Part shown: positions 32,741 to 43,703 of the stretch, piece by piece | Position numbering within the stretch: the first letter of the stretch is position 1 | How the letters are laid out: the number at the start of each line of letters is the position of its first letter | NCBI RefSeq assembly: GCF_023101765.2 | Contig: NC_064224.1 | Coordinates: forward strand, 9,566,103-9,630,102 | Direction of reading: 5' to 3' | DNA: 64,000 nucleotides | Source of the DNA: Spodoptera frugiperda | Taxonomy: Eukaryota; Arthropoda; Insecta; Lepidoptera; Noctuidae | The notes under the pieces: generated by a model | What the model saw: the letters and a program-made list of their open reading frames with translations, nothing else | What the model was told of the DNA's origin: nothing | Database searches by the model: none | Position numbers and translations under genes: made by a program

Positions 32741-32897
32741 GAATACCACCAGTAATATAAGTCCGAGTTGGCTTTACCTTTAAAGTAATCGAAACGAGAA
32801 CGCAATCGATGCTCTGATTGGCCGGTTTGAATAAATCAACCATTATTTACGATTACTTTAAACGTAAAGCAAACTCGTTCTTACGGTACTGGTATTA
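32741..32897. mobile_element. Foldback MITE with ~48-bp arms
   Basis: Left arm 32742-32791 and right arm 32850-32897 are inverted copies (outer AATACCA, inner TTTAAAGTAATCG shared exactly). Core of 58 bp includes TGATTGGCCGGTTTGAATAA. No coding capacity. Confidence 0.8.
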
Positions 32898-33167
32898 TAT
32901 GCCTATAATAAAATATCTAAAATTGCATCTTCAAAAAGACAACCATTTTTCCTTTTTGTTATCCCATTTTGGCATACATTATTTTTAGTTTTAAGCTTTT
33001 AAAATGTCATGTGTTATTTATATGCCTATTCTTCCTTGTGACACCCACACGGCAGTAGGCGGGATGTGTATTAGGATAGTAAGATGCGGGTATGTATGTA
33101 TGTATAGTGAAAAGATATTAATTATGCTTAGATAGGGTATAGTTTATAGTTTAAGATTAAGCATTAA

Positions 33168-33330
33168 TAAATTTAGGATTTTAAAGGTTATTGGGAAATC
33201 CAGGATAAGGAAGATTAGGACTCACCCACACAACGAAAGACAACGCAAGCGTAGTCGGGTTTTCTGTGAGGCCGTGGTATCCGATCAAGCTGGCCCATTC
33301 ATGCCGAAGTATGGCTCTCCCACACTTAAA
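33168..33330 (+). repeat. Repeat B, 3' half
   Basis: From the TTAGGATTTTAAAGGTTATT block to CGAAGTATGGCTCTCCCACA. The front half is missing. Confidence 0.75.
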
Positions 33331-33794
33331 TTCGTCCTGAGACCTGCTGAGCAGCCACTATTGTGTTTTAAATTCTGATTTGTATTTTATTATTGTATGC
33401 CTCAACTGCGGGACATAGCTGAACTTATTTTAATTATTTAAGACCTGTATTTATAATGCATACCTATAGTCTAAAATCAAGATGATTTAATTTGATTTGA
33501 TATTGTGACCATAAAATCAACGATAATATAATCAATCAGTCTCAAATTGTTTACTTATCTGACTACTCTTTAACCAACATAAGACCATGCTCCTAAAACA
33601 TATACAACATTAAACACGACAAATAAAAAACGTGATGCGAAGTCGTATGTATGTACTTCATTTTATGGGGATATTTAATGGGAAGGAAAGAAATGGTAGG
33701 ATCAAGAAAGAAGGAAATGTCTGGGTGTCTTGATGCTATGATAAAGATCATAATTTAAAACAATGATGACACAACACATCTGTTGTTTACACTT
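33331..33794. other. No recognised feature
   Basis: AT-rich; no match seen. Confidence 0.5.
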
Positions 33795-33875
33795 GAGTTA
33801 CGTGTAAAATGGTATGAGCTTATTGCTAAATGGCTGATATAACTCTTCACTCCATTTGATAATTTTTTCAAAATA
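33795..33875 (-). mobile_element. Possible decayed SINE-1 piece
   Basis: Weak colinear resemblance to the SINE-1 middle (GTATGAGCTTATTGCTAAAT, TTCACTCCATTTG). Confidence 0.35.
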
Positions 33876-33901
33876 TATAAAGTAATAATAATTCTGTTTA
33901 A

Positions 33902-34041
33902 AATTAACGGGTTTCTCACGGAAATAAATATATTGAGAAAACCTCTAGTAATTTCGAGTCACTAAAGAACTCTTCACCGTTAGCCACGACGTCTGAAAGC
34001 CGCGACGATCCTTATTTTAAGGTAATTTAGTATGTCTCACG
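33902..34041. mobile_element. MITE family M, asymmetric copy
   Basis: Left end and core: TATTGAGAAAACCTCTAGTA, TTTCGAGTCACTAAAGAACT; right terminus TAATTTAGTATGTCTCAC (34024-34041). The right arm has lost most of its complement to the left. Confidence 0.65.
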
Positions 34042-34189
34042 TAACTATTATAAAAATAATACTTTACCTAGCCAGGGCATTGGGTATAAAACCTACTGCG
34101 TTTACTCAATGAGAGTTAGTACCTACTTATTAGTCATTCAATTACACTTACAATGCCAGCGGCAGATTATAAACGAAAACACCCCAAAA

Positions 34190-34348
34190 AAGGTAAGCGT
34201 CCACAGGCGTCATCAGCACGTATCGCATGTAGGCATTACTGATGATGCGGTCCGTACGATGCGGATCAGTGGACGCAGTTGTATGAGTTTCTATACAAGA
34301 CTAACTAAAATCCGTTGCGTGCGATACGGGCCTGTGGATGCTTAACTT
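34190..34348. mobile_element. Element R with short terminal inverted repeats
   Basis: AAGGTAAGCGTCCACAGGC at 34190-34208 and the near complement GCCTGTGGATGCTTAACTT at 34330-34348 bound 159 bp with internal GCATGTAGGCATTACTGATG and CGGTCCGTACGATGCGGATC. The related, right-truncated copy is 57908-58040. Confidence 0.7.
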
Positions 34349-34356
34349 AAAAATCC

Positions 34357-34645
34357 TCAATCGAGCGATCGTCGATCGATGGTAGAATGGATTAGTCGAC
34401 GTCGATCGATAGTTTCTACTACACCAATCGATCGATAGCCGATAGATACTATCTGTCGATGGTGGAATGGATTGGTCGATGTCGATTGATAGTTTCCGAC
34501 CGAGACCGCCATCGACCGGCAATAGATCGATTGGTTAGTCGACCGGTATCCGTCGATTAATTAAAGCTATCACACCAATCGATTAATGTCGACCGATGTC
34601 GATCGATGCCATCAATGGACTATCGATCGATAGGTGTAGTAACAC
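34357..34645. repeat. CGAT-rich degenerate repeat block
   Basis: Over 280 bp packed with TCGATCGAT and variants. A unit GGTRGAATGGATTRGTCGA recurs 80 bp apart (34381 and 34461). ACACCAATCGAT occurs twice (34421, 34571). Non-coding; the 73-codon frame 34301-34522 reads through the repeat. Confidence 0.75.
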
Positions 34646-34903
34646 CCTTAAATAAGAAACATTTATAAATCAAAATACAATAACATAATCTGTAATGTAA
34701 TTAAACGATCTAAACACGAAACTAGTAAAACAATGCTATAATAATTCACTGGATACGCCACGTATTCACACTCCATTTTGCTGCGATAACCTATATCACA
34801 TAAAGCTATCTGATTATGCTAACAATAGGATATCCTGAGCTCGGGTCACTTCTAGTAAATTGTATATCTATGTATTGTGTAGACTTGCAATAGTAACTAT
34901 GTA

Positions 34904-34960
34904 CTTGAGTGGTCATATGTGTGAGTTGTCTCAAGTTTGATTCCTGGGTCGGGTAAGGTG
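34904..34960 (+). mobile_element. SINE-1 head remnant
   Basis: CTTGAGTGGTCATATGTG resembles the A box region and AAGTTTGATTCCTGGGTCGG the B box region of SINE-1. Confidence 0.5.
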
Positions 34961-35010
34961 TTATACACGTTCGGTTGAATAGACTCGTTTTGTTTACATA
35001 GGTATATTAT

Positions 35011-35150
35011 GTTTTTTTTTATTTATATACGTTGCCGCACACTAGTTTTTTATCCTATGTCGTGAGTGCGTTTACAAACATACAAGTTCACATACACCCA
35101 CTAAGAGTTGTTCCATACGGGAATCGAACCGGTTACCTAGCCACCGCGCC
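35011..35150 (-). mobile_element. SINE-2, internally deleted
   Basis: Plus-strand T-run at 35012-35020, GTGAGTGCGTTTACAAACAT, a deletion of the CCGAAACAACAATTTGTGG block, then GGGAATCGAACCGG (B box complement) and CTAGCCACCGCGCC. Confidence 0.8.
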
Positions 35151-35240
35151 ATATGTAATATTATCACATTAAATTACCACAATAGATATAATACCTATTA
35201 TGTACAAAAGGACATAAACATATATTACTATAGAAATTGA

Positions 35241-35322
35241 AAGACTCCGAAAAAAAAACTACCTAACCCCAGCATCAAACTCCAACCTCCCCAACCCCTC
35301 TTACAACCACTTCACCATAGAC
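35241..35322 (-). mobile_element. Possible decayed SINE-1 head
   Basis: AGACTCCGAAAAAAAAACTA followed by CCAGCATCAAACTCC and CTTACAACCACTTCACC follows the order of a SINE-1 head on the minus strand; heavily decayed. Confidence 0.35.
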
Positions 35323-35593
35323 ACTGAAAACTGAAAGAAAGCCAAAGCTAAATAAGTTACATCGCACTGAAACGGCAGCTGATTGCGTGCGCCACTGAAA
35401 CAATCGGAGTTTGATTTCCCATTGAAAACTTCCACCGGTGCAAAGTTGATTAGCAACGCGATTGAACTGTCGGTTTCGGGTTCAAATCCACTCGTAAGAT
35501 AATAAGTAGTGAAATGCTTGGAGATCTTAAATTTTATGATAAATGTGCAAATGTTATAATAAATCAAAGTTCCAGTGTTTCCACTTCCCTCGG

Positions 35594-35731
35594 TTTTTTA
35601 TATTATAAGCCGGTAAACAAGCAGATGTAAGACCTGATGGTAAGTAATCCCGAACCCCATGAACACCCGAAACACCAGAGGCGTTACAAGTGCGTTGCCG
35701 GCCTTTTGGGGGTTAAGAATTTAAGGCTTGT
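35594..35731 (+). repeat. Repeat B, 5' half
   Basis: TATAAGCCGGTAAACAAGC, CACCAGAGGCGTTACAAGTG and GGGGGTTAAGAATTTAAGG. The 83-codon frame 35637-35888 starts inside it by chance. Confidence 0.8.
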
Positions 35732-36490
35732 TAGGTATATCTGTCTATTTGTCTATTCACAATCAAGTCATAAAATAATGCACAAATATGATTGTAATTT
35801 TTTCCAAAAGAATCTAAGGAAATATTTTAAAACTACAATATTTAATTCTGTTGCGTCTAAAAAATATGTCATTCAACCCTTATTTTAATCTTAAAACACA
35901 CAACTAACAATAAATTCAATTCTTAAAACTCCAAAAAAAAACACAAATAGTACCTCCGCCTCCAGTGTGCACACAGCCTAAAAGAGGGCAGGTGTCGGTT
36001 CTAATTGCCCTCCTGATTAAATGGATGCAAATATTTACCCAGCCTAATAATTTATAACACCCTGTATTGATGTTGGTAATTGAACACCCTCTATTCCAAT
36101 GGATTATCGACTACGCTCGAAATATCGTAGAGAGGTGCCGATGAAAAAATAACATTTGGAAAATGGTTACTCTTATATTTTTCCCTTATTTTCTCTCCTC
36201 ATTTCGGGATCATCTCTAGTAATGTAATATTGTTAATCTTGAAGATGGTATAAAATGAATTTGGTGTTGTTGTTTCGTTGGTACTTGTGTACTGGTGATG
36301 GATCGGGATGTGGTGCCTAAATTGGTTATCTGTTAGGCTCGGTTAGGTTTCTTTTTAGGTTATAAATAGTAGTTGTAGTTGTATGAAAAAGTATCGTTAT
36401 TTGATCTTTGGAGAGGGATTTACAGAAGTACTACACTATTTTTGCTAGTTATAATTATGTAAACATTATACCATCTTTAGAATCACATCC
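35732..36490. other. No recognised feature
   Basis: About 760 bp without a match or useful frame. Confidence 0.5.
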
Positions 36491-36646
36491 TGAGGCCCAA
36501 TTACCCACCTCCCCAATCTTCCAAATCCTCGATTCCCCAACAACACTTAAATTCCTAACCCCCAAAAGGCAAAAGGTGTCCATGGGCGGCGGCGAATGCT
36601 TACCTTCAGGTGATCCCTATGCTAATTTACCGGCGTATACAATAAA
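36491..36646 (-). repeat. Repeat B, 5' half, inverted
   Basis: CCCAATCTTCCAAATCCTCG, ATTCCTAACCCCCAAAAGGC, then a deletion and TGTCCATGGGCGGCGGCG and AATTTACCGGCGTATAC. Confidence 0.8.
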
Positions 36647-37463
36647 AATAAATCTTACGTTTACTGTACCAGCAACCCGACTACTTTCAAGTTACATCAG
36701 GGACTCATAGTCATGAGAAGCATTTTACGACAAAAGCCTCAACAACTTTTGTTATAAATAAGACTTACTTGAAATAGCATAAACTTCAATTCCATGTCCT
36801 ATATCTACAAACGTAAAAGTCTGAAATAGTCTATGCATACCATGGTATTTACCATAAAAACACAGCGGTTGCCGACACGGATGTCGGATGTTTAACGAGA
36901 TAACACAATCTGTGGCACTTTCAGATTCCCTTCCGATACTAGTGACGGACAAAGAATACAAGCCTTCTAATCTGCTTCTAAAGATAGTCTTTGAATCAAG
37001 TATTTATTAATTTGTTTTTGAGAATTTTATTATTAATAATTTAATGTTTTTGGGTAGCTAATAAACCAAGGAAGTTTTCCTAATAGTTTGTACGCTTAGT
37101 GTAATTTTTTTAATAAATTTAGTTTTCTATTGACAATTTGTGACTCACAAATTTTTTAATTAGAATTTACTTGTTATTTTAAAACGAAAGATATTTCTGA
37201 CATTATTAGTATTAATAAATGTTTATTGTTATATTGGCAACTGGTGAAAACGAAATCAAACTGCAATTTTTTTAATAGCTCAGAATCTAGCCTCTTTGGA
37301 ACCAGGGACCTCAGGGCTAATTTTGAAGGAATACATCGAATTACAAGTCACCATGTATAAATGTGTCATAGAAAAAAAACAATACATTGAAAGTCAAAAA
37401 CAAATCCTAAATCCTTTAGCACCATATAAAACAAAAAGAAGTTCAACAAAGTATTTCAATTAC
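36647..37463. other. No recognised feature
   Basis: About 820 bp; nothing matched. Confidence 0.5.
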
Positions 37464-37481
37464 ACACACACACACACACAC
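37464..37481. repeat. CA microsatellite
   Basis: About nine CA units. Confidence 0.9.
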
Positions 37482-37729
37482 CAAAGATGCACTGCACAGT
37501 CAACCCTAAAAGTTTCGCTACTTAAAATGCACGGTGCAGTGCATAACCTCGCACTCGCACGCTTTCTCCGCGAATATGCAAATGCGTGTCAAAGATCCGA
37601 GGATTATGTTATTATGCAGTATTAACAGAATAGCTGCAGATCTCATGTACTTACACGTAAACTGCAGATATTGTAATACATTATGCACGATACCGATTTG
37701 ATTACCTGCATGTAAGATTATTACAACAA

Positions 37730-37872
37730 CAACGTCACGCCTTTTACCCCCAAAGTGGTAAGCAAGAGGTGCACATTACGGCATGTAATTCCGCTATACA
37801 ATGTACACACTTTTCATCATTTGTGTTGTAAGTCCCATGCAGCATAGAGGTTGAGCTTATTGGACACAATTC
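37730..37872 (-). mobile_element. SINE-1, tail half, first of an inverted pair
   Basis: From the SINE-1 end (AACGTCACGCCTTTTACCCC) to about GAGCTTATTGGACACAATTC, lacking ten bases in CCATATACTG, where it meets the plus-strand copy at 37873. Confidence 0.8.
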
Positions 37873-38128
37873 GACGGCAGAGTGGTCGCAATTGCGACTG
37901 CCGGGAAAGGATTCCCGGGTCGAACAAAGCATTACTGGGCATTTTTCGGCTTTTCGAATATTTCTTAGTAGTAGTACGGAGTCTGGAACTGAAAGCTCAG
38001 TATAAGGCAATAGGCTCACCCCCTATAACGTGGGACTTAAAACACAAACGGTGAAAACTGAATGTACATTGTACAGTGGCATTATTTGCCCCTCTGCCTA
38101 CCGCTTCGAGGATAAAATGCATGACGAC
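37873..38128 (+). mobile_element. SINE-1, near full length, second of an inverted pair
   Basis: Starts within the A box (AGAGTGGTCGCAATTGCGAC), has a damaged B box (GATTCCCGGGTCGAAC) and continues to TAAAATGCATGACGAC. Confidence 0.85.
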
Positions 38129-38349
38129 TATTAGCACAAACTATTTCAAAATAAAAATAATAATCTTCAATACTCGTTACAATTGACAGCCGCTGCATAA
38201 TGGCGGCCGTGCAAAAGCGCGGCAACTCGTCCAACTGTCATTGTCATCTGTCATCTGTCATGAGTGACGTATGCTGCTGGCTGCTCTATGATCTCTCTAT
38301 GCAATTGTCAGGGTAACTGGTGAACAATAGACGTGTACCTATTGATTAC
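38129..38349. other. GC-richer patch with a short open frame and splice-like end
   Basis: 38200-38316 reads as a 38-codon frame from ATG (start ATAATGGCGGCC) that ends in TAA inside a good 5' splice-site match (CAGGGTAACT, about 38309-38318). It contains TGTCATCTGTCATCTGTCAT, a 7-base direct repeat. A lone first exon is possible; chance is likelier. Confidence 0.25.
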
Positions 38350-38413
38350 AAATGTGATGGCGTTTCAAAAGTACCTGGTTTATTTGGAGTAAATGATTTG
38401 ACTTTGACTTTCA
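38350..38413 (+). mobile_element. LINE 3' tail fragment
   Basis: GGCGTTTCAAAAGTACCTGG, TTATTTGGAGTAAATGATTT and GACTTTGACTTT correspond to the end of the 7634 LINE, in the opposite orientation. Confidence 0.7.
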
Positions 38414-38726
38414 TGTGTTTGTTTTTTACTATGTCGTGTAAATTGTGTAGTTTTAATTTCTTTCGATTCTAGTATGTGACAATTATTGTTGCTACGTTTT
38501 TTTTTTAATTCCAAGAAATATTGTATATAAGAGTCTTATGGACTCAATAACTAAGATCTAAAAAATACAATTGAGTAAAAAAAACATTAAAATTGTCACC
38601 GAAATCTAAGAATTTCAAAAAGTTATTAAATAATGGAATACAGTGATAATGAAATTATATTTATAAATGGCCTACAAAAGAGCACTTCTATACTACAAAA
38701 CTATAAAAAAATTAACACTAACTGCC

Positions 38727-38859
38727 GCACTCAGAGTCATTTATTTAATGATTATTTAAACTATTCCATTTAAAAACTACGGTACTAAACTATTTTATCC
38801 CAAAAACAATTACTAAGGACTCCGTTACCAAGTAACCATTAAATGACTCTGAATATGTC
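38727..38859. mobile_element. Element Q with inverted ends
   Basis: CACTCAGAGTCATTTA at left and TAAATGACTCTGA at right form short inverted ends, with internal AAAACAATTACTAAGGACTC. A second copy is at 51602-51701. Confidence 0.7.
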
Positions 38860-39870
38860 AGCAAGCCCATAACCGAATTCATCCAAAACCGAACCCGAAA
38901 AAGTCTACCAAAAAGAATAGACAACCGTACACACCCATTAGGGGGCATTACCCACCTAACACTAAATTACAGTCCGTCCGTTAACCCTAACATAAACCGA
39001 AAATCATTGTTGGACCCTAAAGAGCGTTTTCTTGTTCACATTTTTGTCGACAATAGGCAGCACAACAAACATTACTTAATATAGTCTATTGTGTCCAAAT
39101 CTAATTCAGGCCAGCCCTTTCCGTTGTGAAAAATCACCCTGTATTTTTAAGGGTGAAATTAAGACGGATCTCTGCTTACCCTAAGCGAGTAAAGGGGAAA
39201 TGATGCGGGTAAGTCGAGATTTCTTTATTGTTTTATGTGTTTATGGTTGGGTAATGCGGTAAGTAGATAGCTAATTGGTTTATGTCTTAAAAAATTAAAT
39301 TACAAAATTTTATATACGACTTATTTCCCAAAGACTTATTAAATGTGCACATTTTAAAGTTTCATTTAAATGGTATTTTAATGATATAAAGTTACAAATT
39401 CTTTATTTGACGTAAGAAAGAATTAATCGATTTTCATATTTATTACTCATTCAGTAAAATCTATTTTAAACAAGTATGTACAGACTAAAGCAGTGTATTT
39501 AACAGTAGGTACATGTATTAAACGAATCTAAACCCCCAAATCCTCTTTACTTAGCAGTGTACCTGCTCATCAAAACGTTGTTCATTTTGTCAGATTTTAA
39601 CAGCTTTTCCGGGTTGAATTAATTTATTTTTCCGTGTACCAATATTGATGTATCGGCGGCGAACGGGTTAACGGCACCGCGAGGATTTTGTTAGAGGATT
39701 AAAACGAAATATTGTACGTACATTTATAATATTGACCCTCATCTTTTTTATATATACCGAGCTGAAGAGTGGAAATAGAATTTGGAAGAATTTAGCAATT
39801 CTTAAATGCATGACATTGAACGGTATCGAATACAAAATAAGAGCGCGATCGGCGCTCTAAATGGCTGGCG
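38860..39870. other. No recognised feature
   Basis: About 1 kb. Slightly GC-richer near 38925-39000. No repeat match or open frame noted. Confidence 0.5.
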
Positions 39871-40093
39871 CATTTTTGTGGTACAAGCCGGTCAACGAGC
39901 ACACGCATCACCTGATGGTAAGCAATCGCCGCCGCCTATGGACACCCATAACACGAGAGGCGTTACAAGTGCGTAGCCGGTTAAGAATTTATGATGATTG
40001 GGAAGATTGGAAGGAGGGTAATTGGCCCTTAACCTTACTCACACAAGACAAGCGTTGTTTCACGTCGGTTTTCTGTGAGGCCGTGGTATCACT
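39871..40093 (+). repeat. Repeat B, internally deleted
   Basis: CATTTTTGTGGTACAAGCCG, ATCACCTGATGGTAAGCAAT, CACACAAGACAAGCGTTG, stopping at CCGTGGTATCACT, about 45 bp short of the family end. The 79-codon frame here is a reading of B. Confidence 0.8.
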
Positions 40094-40462
40094 ACATTAA
40101 AAAACGACTCAGAAACAACCAAACAATTTACTGTATCAAAGACAACTAAGTTTTCCGATTTTCAACAGCCAGTAAAGGGCTATAAAAAGAGACATTTTTT
40201 AAGTCCCATTACTGTGCCACAAAGCTCTTTAGACGTAGATAAATGAGGCCCAAAGAATAATGAGGTGACGTTTATTTTGGACCCAAATTGATGGACCTAC
40301 AAGCCGGCCGAACTCTTATCGACGGCTTTAATTAACTACTTCTTTAATTAAACACTTTTTAACATGATTTTTTGTTGTATTCAATTTGTGGAAGTGATGT
40401 GAAGTGTGTGGCGTTTTTGATTTGTCAACGATAAGACGAATTTTGTCGTGATGTTTTGAAAT

Positions 40463-40830
40463 GTCGTGGTGGCCCGTAGGTTGGTTACGTCCGCTTTTCT
40501 TGCATGGGAGTGCGGGTTCAAATCCTGCCAATGTGACTTTTTTCGAGTTATGTGTAGTTTCTTAGACTATTTAAATTGCGACCAATGTACATCAGCAGCC
40601 TATTATTAGCCACAGCTGAACAAAGGCATCTTTTCACGTGGAGAAAGTTTGAGAATTAATCACCACGCTTGCTTACTGCGAGTTGGCGATTTCAAACTTC
40701 TAATTAGAAATTAAAATACCAGGTTTCCTCACGATGTTATCCTTCGCCGTTTTATCACTGCTATCTAAAAAAGAAAATACATATAACTCGCAGGCGTCTT
40801 AAACCTCTGGGCCAACACCACGATCAAAGT
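40463..40830. mobile_element. SINE-3 inverted pair
   Basis: 40463-40583 is a plus-strand SINE-3 head (GTCGTGGTGGCCCG..., B box GGGTTCAAATCC at about 40513-40524, CGAGTTATGTGTAGTTTCT). 40588-40830 is a minus-strand copy read tail first (CATCAGCAGCCTATTATTAG, GTTGGCGATTTCAAACTTC, CATATAACTCGCAGG). Confidence 0.75.
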
Positions 40831-41218
40831 AGGTACACTGTATAATAACTATTCAAAATTTCCCTTCATATCCTTACTGCCTCTGCCGTCCCCATACACC
40901 AGTAATGGACATGACACTAAATAACACACAACACATCTACACAAGTACACACCTCCCAAAATACAAGACATGTCGAAAATATCCCCTAAACCTATCTATA
41001 CGGATCCGATGGAAACATACCTCAATCATATTTCAATTTATCAACTGACAGATACAATATACGAGGAGAAAGAACTCTTTATATTTATAGCTATGTGTGT
41101 GGATTTTATTTTACATATATGTATGTATATGTTATGTAATATGTTTTGTATAACGCCTGTTGTGCCTCTTTGGATAGTAACTACTATTTGTTTTGGTTGA
41201 AAGCAGTGGTTCACAACA

Positions 41219-41450
41219 GGTCAAAGTCAAAGTGATTTATTTCAATTAGATCGAGAAGGCACTTTTGATCGTTAAAAAAGTAAATATTATAATGTTAAAA
41301 AAAATGTCTGTCTGTCGGTCGAACCTCTAGTTGCTCTATTTGCTCGTTCCAAAGTGTAGATTCCTATGGAGAAGAACGTGCACGAAACTCCATAGGTTAC
41401 TTCTTTTTCAATCAGGTTCACAATACAATTATTGGTTACATTATGGTCCG
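41219..41450 (-). mobile_element. LINE 3' end, second subfamily
   Basis: Two GTCAAA units, then ATTTCAATTAGATCGAGAAG, and later CGTTCCAAAGTGTAGATTCC and GAGAAGAACGTGCACGAAAC, which follow the same order as the 7634 LINE 3' UTR but differ in detail. Related to 54397-54520. Confidence 0.8.
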
Positions 41451-41503
41451 TGGACCAACAAAAAAAGATACACAAGACTACACTTCTATCCAATAAATAC
41501 CAC

Positions 41504-41563
41504 AGTACATAATGTGCAGATGCACCTCTGCCTACCCCTTCGGGGATAAAAGGCGTGACGTTG
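41504..41563 (+). mobile_element. SINE-1 tail fragment
   Basis: TGCACCTCTGCCTACCCCTT and GGGGATAAAAGGCGTGACGT. Close to consensus despite its shortness. Confidence 0.8.
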
Positions 41564-41677
41564 TTGTTTTTTATTCTATCAAACATCATATTATCACATT
41601 ACAATATTTTGGTATATTTGACATTTAAAAAAAATATATTTACTAATTTGACTAAGGATATTTTTCACGACATTCAG

Positions 41678-41812
41678 TTTGTTTATGGAATAGGAGGCAA
41701 ATCACCTGATGGTAAGCGATCAGCACCACCCATGGACACCCACAACACCAGAGGAGTCACAGGTGTATTGTCAGCCTTTTAAAAAGGAGTACGCTCTTTT
41801 CTTTTCTTCAAT
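41678..41812 (+). repeat. Repeat C, 5' half
   Basis: TTTGTTTATGGAATAGGAGG, CACCAGAGGAGTCACAGGTG, TTTTAAAAAGGAGTACGCTC. Confidence 0.8.
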
Positions 41813-42116
41813 ATACCTCTACCCACATCCCTTGAGGAAAACACACACCAACACTAACACACATTTAAGAATAGGATAGCCAAAAAAACCTACCTGACCG
41901 TTTCCTAACTATTTCGATCACGTAACTAATTCGAGGATAGTGTCCAATTTAGCTCCATAATGAGACCCTAGCCGGACCTCTGGATTACTGCTGATTACCA
42001 CCTTCATTAGATAATCTATTAATTAATACTGATATCGCTCCGTAAGCAGAAACTATAATAGATGGTACAATGATCCAGTGAGTTCGAGGGATATTTTTCT
42101 AATTATTTTTGTCTTG

Positions 42117-42364
42117 GACTGCCTTGTTAGTCGAGTCGGTCGGTCTCGGGTTCGATTCCCGAGTCGGGCAAAGTATTATTTGGCGTTTTACGGGTTTTTC
42201 GAAAAGTTTTCAGTAATAATAATCTTCGCAGATAAAAAGGTGTGACGTTGACGTTACTGGGAAATTTTAGAAAAACCGACATAAGCCCAGTAATACTTTG
42301 CCCGACCTGGAAATCGAACGCGAAACCCCTTGTTCCGCAGTAGCACTTACAACCGCTCACGTCA
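42117..42364. mobile_element. SINE-1 inverted pair
   Basis: 42117-42250 is a plus-strand copy with a head deletion beside the A box, an intact B box (GGGTTCGATTCCCGAG) and a large internal deletion that joins the front to the end TGTGACGTTG. 42254-42364 is a minus-strand head half. The two share the leading 100 bp in opposite orientation, so the locus can fold back. Confidence 0.85.
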
Positions 42365-42949
42365 GAAAAAGCTTTAATAATGTTCTACCTGACATCTAAA
42401 TAGAGACCCCTTGCCTCCTCGACCGACGTAAACGGATGACTCATCAAATGCAATTCCCTTACAATAATGAGTAAAACTATTACCACAAAACTCTACAAGT
42501 TTTCAAACGCACAAAATCAACATCAAAATAGTCCTGAAACCAACGCCAAGCCTAACCAACAATCATCATATCAGACTAAACCTAGAATATAATTAATTCA
42601 ATTTAAATCAAAACTAACTATGGCTCCTTACATAGAACTATTGTTGAAGGAACCCTAATAATGGGCGGGTATCTCGATCAAGACTACAATACAAGCCATT
42701 ATGATATCAGTGTACATCTTAATTGGTTGTGGTGTGTTTGGGAGTAAGCAGAGATACAGGTTATATGTTAAATTGTTTGTATAATCATGTGAATTGGTTA
42801 TAATGTGTTGTCGTTTAGATTGTGTTTGTGTTGGACATGTAACATGTGTATGTGTTTTTGTTGATGTACATTGTAATGTTGTGTATATAAGGTCACGTAT
42901 TTTACCTTATATACGATGATACGACGATATTATATATACGATAAAATAA
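42365..42949. other. No recognised feature
   Basis: Short hairpin GTATATAAGGT / ACCTTATATAC at about 42884-42915; otherwise nothing. Confidence 0.5.
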
Positions 42950-43040
42950 AAAAAAAATACGTGTCTAATTTTTTTTCATTATCTAATTGACTAAACACAT
43001 TTTTAATTTGCATACCCTATCATCATCCCTATTATATTTT
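42950..43040. repeat. Conserved block K
   Basis: ATACGTGTCTAATTTTTTTT, CATTATCTAATTGACTAAAC, CATACCCTATCATCATCCCT; see 27318 and 50901. Confidence 0.7.
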
Positions 43041-43419
43041 AGCAATGCACACCAAAACCATACCATTTACTAACCCAACACCAAAAAAATTACAAAACGT
43101 TCACACACACATATTGCTAAAAAAATAAAAATAAATAAAAAGCCAACTCTCCTACTTTTATATACTAAATTCAATAGGGATACAATTTTCTTTTTTCTCA
43201 CAACCGCTCAGTGTTGCCATTGCATAATATTATGTAAGTGTAGTGTTGCCAGGAGGAAATTCTTTTACGACGCCATTTTACATTAGGTTATGTTTGGCAG
43301 AATATTCTTGTGCAATATTTTTGAATTGTTATTCTTTAAAGTTTAAAATAAGTTTTTTACATGAATGTAGATAATATTACTTATTCTGTACACTTTTTAC
43401 CGTTGGAACAATGTAATAC

Positions 43420-43703
43420 TTTTGTATGGAATAAGCCGGTAAACAAGTAGACCGTATCACCTGATGGTAAGCAATCGCTGCCGCCCATGGACTCTTGAAA
43501 CACCAGAGGTTACAAGTCCGTTGCCGGCCTTTCAGGGGTTAGGAATTTAAGTGTTGTTGGTGAATTAGGAAGGAGGGTTGATGGGCGTCCGATAACCTCA
43601 CTCACACAATGAAACACAACGCAAGCGTTGTTTCACGTCGGTTTTCTATGAGGCCGTGGTACCACTCCGGTCGAGTCGGCCCATTCTTGCCAAAGCACTT
43701 TAA
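43420..43703 (+). repeat. Repeat B, near full length
   Basis: TTTTGTATGGAATAAGCCGG to CATTCTTGCCAAAGCACTT. Small deletions in the middle. Confidence 0.88.

Noticed and set aside
35435..35505. tRNA-like segment with GGTTCAAATCC
   Set aside because: Only the B-box-like motif is good; upstream pairing and A box are not convincing. Perhaps a decayed SINE head.
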